Shown here one piece after another: positions 15,737 through 17,033 of a stretch of DNA of 17,033 nucleotides (position 1 is the stretch's first letter; the number at the start of each line of letters is the position of its first letter). Source of the stretch: CAYRFQ01 sp964423615. GTDB lineage: Bacteria; Planctomycetota; Planctomycetia; Gemmatales; Gemmataceae. Where the stretch lies: NCBI GenBank assembly GCA_964423615.1, contig CAYRFQ010000139.1, forward strand, positions 1 through 17,033, written 5' to 3'. The position numbers and the translations under genes are program-made. The notes under the pieces are model-generated. The model made no database searches. It was not told where the DNA came from and saw only the letters and a list, made by a program, of their open reading frames with translations.

Positions 15737-16636
15737 TCAATGAGGCTCTCCGTAGCCAAAACAATCGAGTTCGTCTCTGAGCGTCTGATTGAGTTTTTGA
15801 ATTGTCTCCGACTTTAGCTTCCGCCTGTGATCCCCTGGTGTTATTTGCCTGACATGAGAGGTCGGGTCTTCCTGGCGCGAGCGGGTTGCCCTGGCTTCTG
15901 CTCGAAATTGTTCCCGTAACTCGGGACTCACTTCCAAGCCACAATGCCGAAGTAACTTTTCCAACCATTGTTCGAAATCGTCCACCATCTCTTCGTACTT
16001 CGTGATGTGGACGTTTTCCAATGGGACCAACAAGCGCCGGTATCGCTCGTACGTGGCTTTGACCTGTTGCATCTCATTCAAAACATATTGGTCGATCCCA
16101 ATCTTACGGGCGCACATTCTATCCTTTTCGAAGGCGATTCGTTTTGTTGGCACGAGTGGAACGGGGTGGCTATGGGCTACCGAATAATAACGCGATGTCA
16201 GAACGTCGCGCGGATCGCGGACCAACAAAAGGACACGATAGTTCTCCAGCTGTGGAATTCCTTCGACCATACCACCGAATACCGTGTAGAGGTATCCTCG
16301 TGGTCGGAATATGTGTTGGAACCGTGACATCTCGCTAGCGGTGAGGGTGTGGAGGTATGGGAAATTGCTATGAAAGGAATACCCATCGAACCGGGCAACG
16401 GCCATGGCATTTTCTTCGGCACATCGCCTGAGGATTCGTTTGACGTATTGTGAGGCGGCCTTGTTTACAGAGAAGTGAATGATGCTGGTTTGTTGGGCCT
16501 CGTGACGATGGGTTCCGTGGATGAGTCCACGTTCGACGAAAAACCGTTTGAGAATCCGTTGACGCTCGTAGTATGTACTTAATCCGAGGAAGGCCAGGTA
16601 TCCTTTTCGTAACCAGTCCCGGAGTTGTGTTCTCAT
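15737..16636 (-). CDS. PAPS-dependent sulfotransferase family protein
   Basis: The 299-residue product is a probable cytoplasmic sulfotransferase moving sulfate from PAPS to an unknown acceptor. The 5'-phosphosulfate loop is SVNKAAS (56-62), with Lys 59 as the likely catalytic/binding lysine. The 3'-phosphate-binding segment is VLLLVRDPRDVLTSRYYSVA (135-154), with Arg 140 and Ser 148. The C-terminal HVRQITPGDHRRKL (261-274) and following helix ending DCFGY fit the usual R-x-G-x-x-G/D ... L...GY tail of the family. The N-terminal 50 residues are basic and may form an amphipathic helix; there is no clear signal peptide. ATG 16636 has only a weak upstream purine stretch. The gene stands alone, converging with Tad-VWA copy 2. 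The acceptor (polysaccharide, lipid or small molecule) cannot be told from sequence. PAPS would come from the Sat product via an APS kinase not seen here. Confidence 0.88.
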   Translation of the reverse strand: MRTQLRDWLRKGYLAFLGLSTYYERQRILKRFFVERGLIHGTHRHEAQQTSIIHFSVNKAASQYVKRILRRCAEENAMAVARFDGYSFHSNFPYLHTLTASEMSRFQHIFRPRGYLYTVFGGMVEGIPQLENYRVLLLVRDPRDVLTSRYYSVAHSHPVPLVPTKRIAFEKDRMCARKIGIDQYVLNEMQQVKATYERYRRLLVPLENVHITKYEEMVDDFEQWLEKLLRHCGLEVSPELREQFRAEARATRSRQEDPTSHVRQITPGDHRRKLKSETIQKLNQTLRDELDCFGYGEPH

Positions 16637-16730
16637 CGTTGGTTTCGATTCTCTTGAGGTCGTTGCTTATTGAGACCTGGTCGGCCAAGGAACCAAATTA
16701 GCAGGTACACGGGGAATGGAAAAGAAATGC

Positions 16731-16792
16731 TTGTCCGGTTCGTAGGTATACGCGGCTCGCGTGTACCTACGACAAACAGAAAAACCGGACAA
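16731..16792. repeat. Nested inverted repeat / strong stem-loop element
   Basis: The outer arms TTGTCCGGTT (16731-16740) and AACCGGACAA (16783-16792) are perfect 10-bp inverted repeats. Directly inside lies a second hairpin: CGTAGGTATACGCG (16741-16754) pairs over 14 bp with CGCGTGTACCTACG (16758-16771), with a single G-T wobble and a three-base loop GCT. An unpaired 11-base stretch (16772-16782) sits on the right side only. No T-run follows on either strand, so it does not look like a plain terminator. Options are a structured RNA, a REP/MITE-like element or a protein-binding palindrome. Confidence 0.8.
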
Positions 16793-16922
16793 CTAGAAAT
16801 TACCCGTTCCAAGTATGCCTGCTGCATTATCCGCGCAGTTCTCAATAGAGCGGTTTACGGTTGGGTTGGGTACGGTTCGAAGTTCCGCGAGGTCGTCAAC
16901 CCAAGTTCGCCTTTCTCGAGAT

Positions 16923-16941
16923 AGGATTCCGGAGGAATCCT
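16923..16941. repeat. Short perfect hairpin AGGATTCC-GGA-GGAATCCT
   Basis: AGGATTCC (16923-16930) and GGAATCCT (16934-16941) are perfect 8-bp inverted repeats around a three-base loop. The hairpin lies just before the tandem repeat. No T-run follows. Confidence 0.6.
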
Positions 16942-16957
16942 GCCGGTTCGGGTGCGT

Positions 16958-17013
16958 TTCCCGCTTCGCTCGCTATGATTCCCGCTTCGCTCGCTATGCT
17001 TCCCGCTTCGCTC
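16958..17013. repeat. 21-bp tandem repeat, 2.7 copies
   Basis: The unit TTCCCGCTTCGCTCGCTATG plus A or C occurs at 16958-16978 and 16979-16999, and a partial third copy at 17000-17013 breaks off after GCTTCGCTCG. The first two copies differ only in the last base. The unit itself contains the short repeat CGCT. No unique spacers separate the copies, so it is not a CRISPR array. Confidence 0.88.
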
Positions 17014-17033
17014 GGGTTGGGGGCCTTCTCCCC

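Larger units (their letters stand above)
16637..17033. other. Non-coding tail with inverted and tandem repeats
   Basis: I find no supportable gene in these 397 bases. The frame at 16670-16924 (+) runs straight through a strong inverted repeat and has no Shine-Dalgarno or family features. The stretch holds the nested inverted repeat (16731-16792), an 8-bp hairpin (16923-16941) and a 21-bp tandem repeat (16958-17013). The promoter of the sulfotransferase gene should also lie here, but I cannot place it. Confidence 0.6.

Noticed and set aside
16670..16924. 84-codon plus-strand frame in the tail
   Set aside because: It runs through the 62-bp nested inverted repeat and lacks a ribosome site; structure at the DNA or RNA level explains the sequence better.
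16958..17013. CRISPR-like short repeats
   Set aside because: The copies are directly adjacent with no spacers and no cas genes nearby, so this is a simple tandem repeat.

Overview
The window looks like chromosomal DNA from a planctomycete (Planctomycetota). Three things point there. A DUF1592-family multihaem-type protein gene is followed directly by a Tat-exported DUF1552 protein gene, a pair typical of this phylum. There are long Tad/VWA secreted proteins. There are also several secreted proteins of unknown function with short low-complexity or VHL-beta-like modules. I cannot name the genus. I saw no rRNA, tRNA, CRISPR array, transposase or integrase.

Layout. 1-209 (-): the start of a very acidic protein, cut by the window edge. 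469-1092 (+): a small secreted protein with a hexapeptide (VVQQPP/VVQQPR) repeat. 1272-2462 (-): a secreted protein whose C-terminus resembles a von Hippel-Lindau beta domain. 2871-4130 (+): ATP sulfurylase (sat). 8380-4396 (-): a two-gene unit, DUF1592-type c-haem protein then DUF1552 protein. 8898-12092 and 12434-15574 (+): two tandem paralogues of about 1050 residues, each with a Tad-type N-terminal membrane anchor and a VWA domain split by an insertion of about 540 residues. 15737-16636 (-): a PAPS-dependent sulfotransferase. 16637-17033: a non-coding tail with a strong nested inverted repeat and a 21-bp tandem repeat.

How the genes may relate. Nearly every product is predicted to be exported or membrane-anchored, so the region reads as a cell-surface/periplasm neighbourhood. 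The exceptions are Sat and the sulfotransferase, which are the entry and use ends of sulfate activation (ATP + sulfate to APS, then PAPS-dependent sulfation). They lie about 11.6 kb apart and are not an operon, and no APS kinase is seen here. The DUF1592/DUF1552 pair is a convincing operon.

The most unusual part is the tandem Tad-VWA pair. The two genes share exact nucleotide blocks of 176 and 206 bp separated by diverged segments, which suggests recent gene conversion. They share a 12-base upstream motif containing a TATAGT -10-like box, and each is followed by its own candidate terminator. They therefore look like two independently expressed versions of one large surface protein with local variable modules, and not one transcript of two parts.
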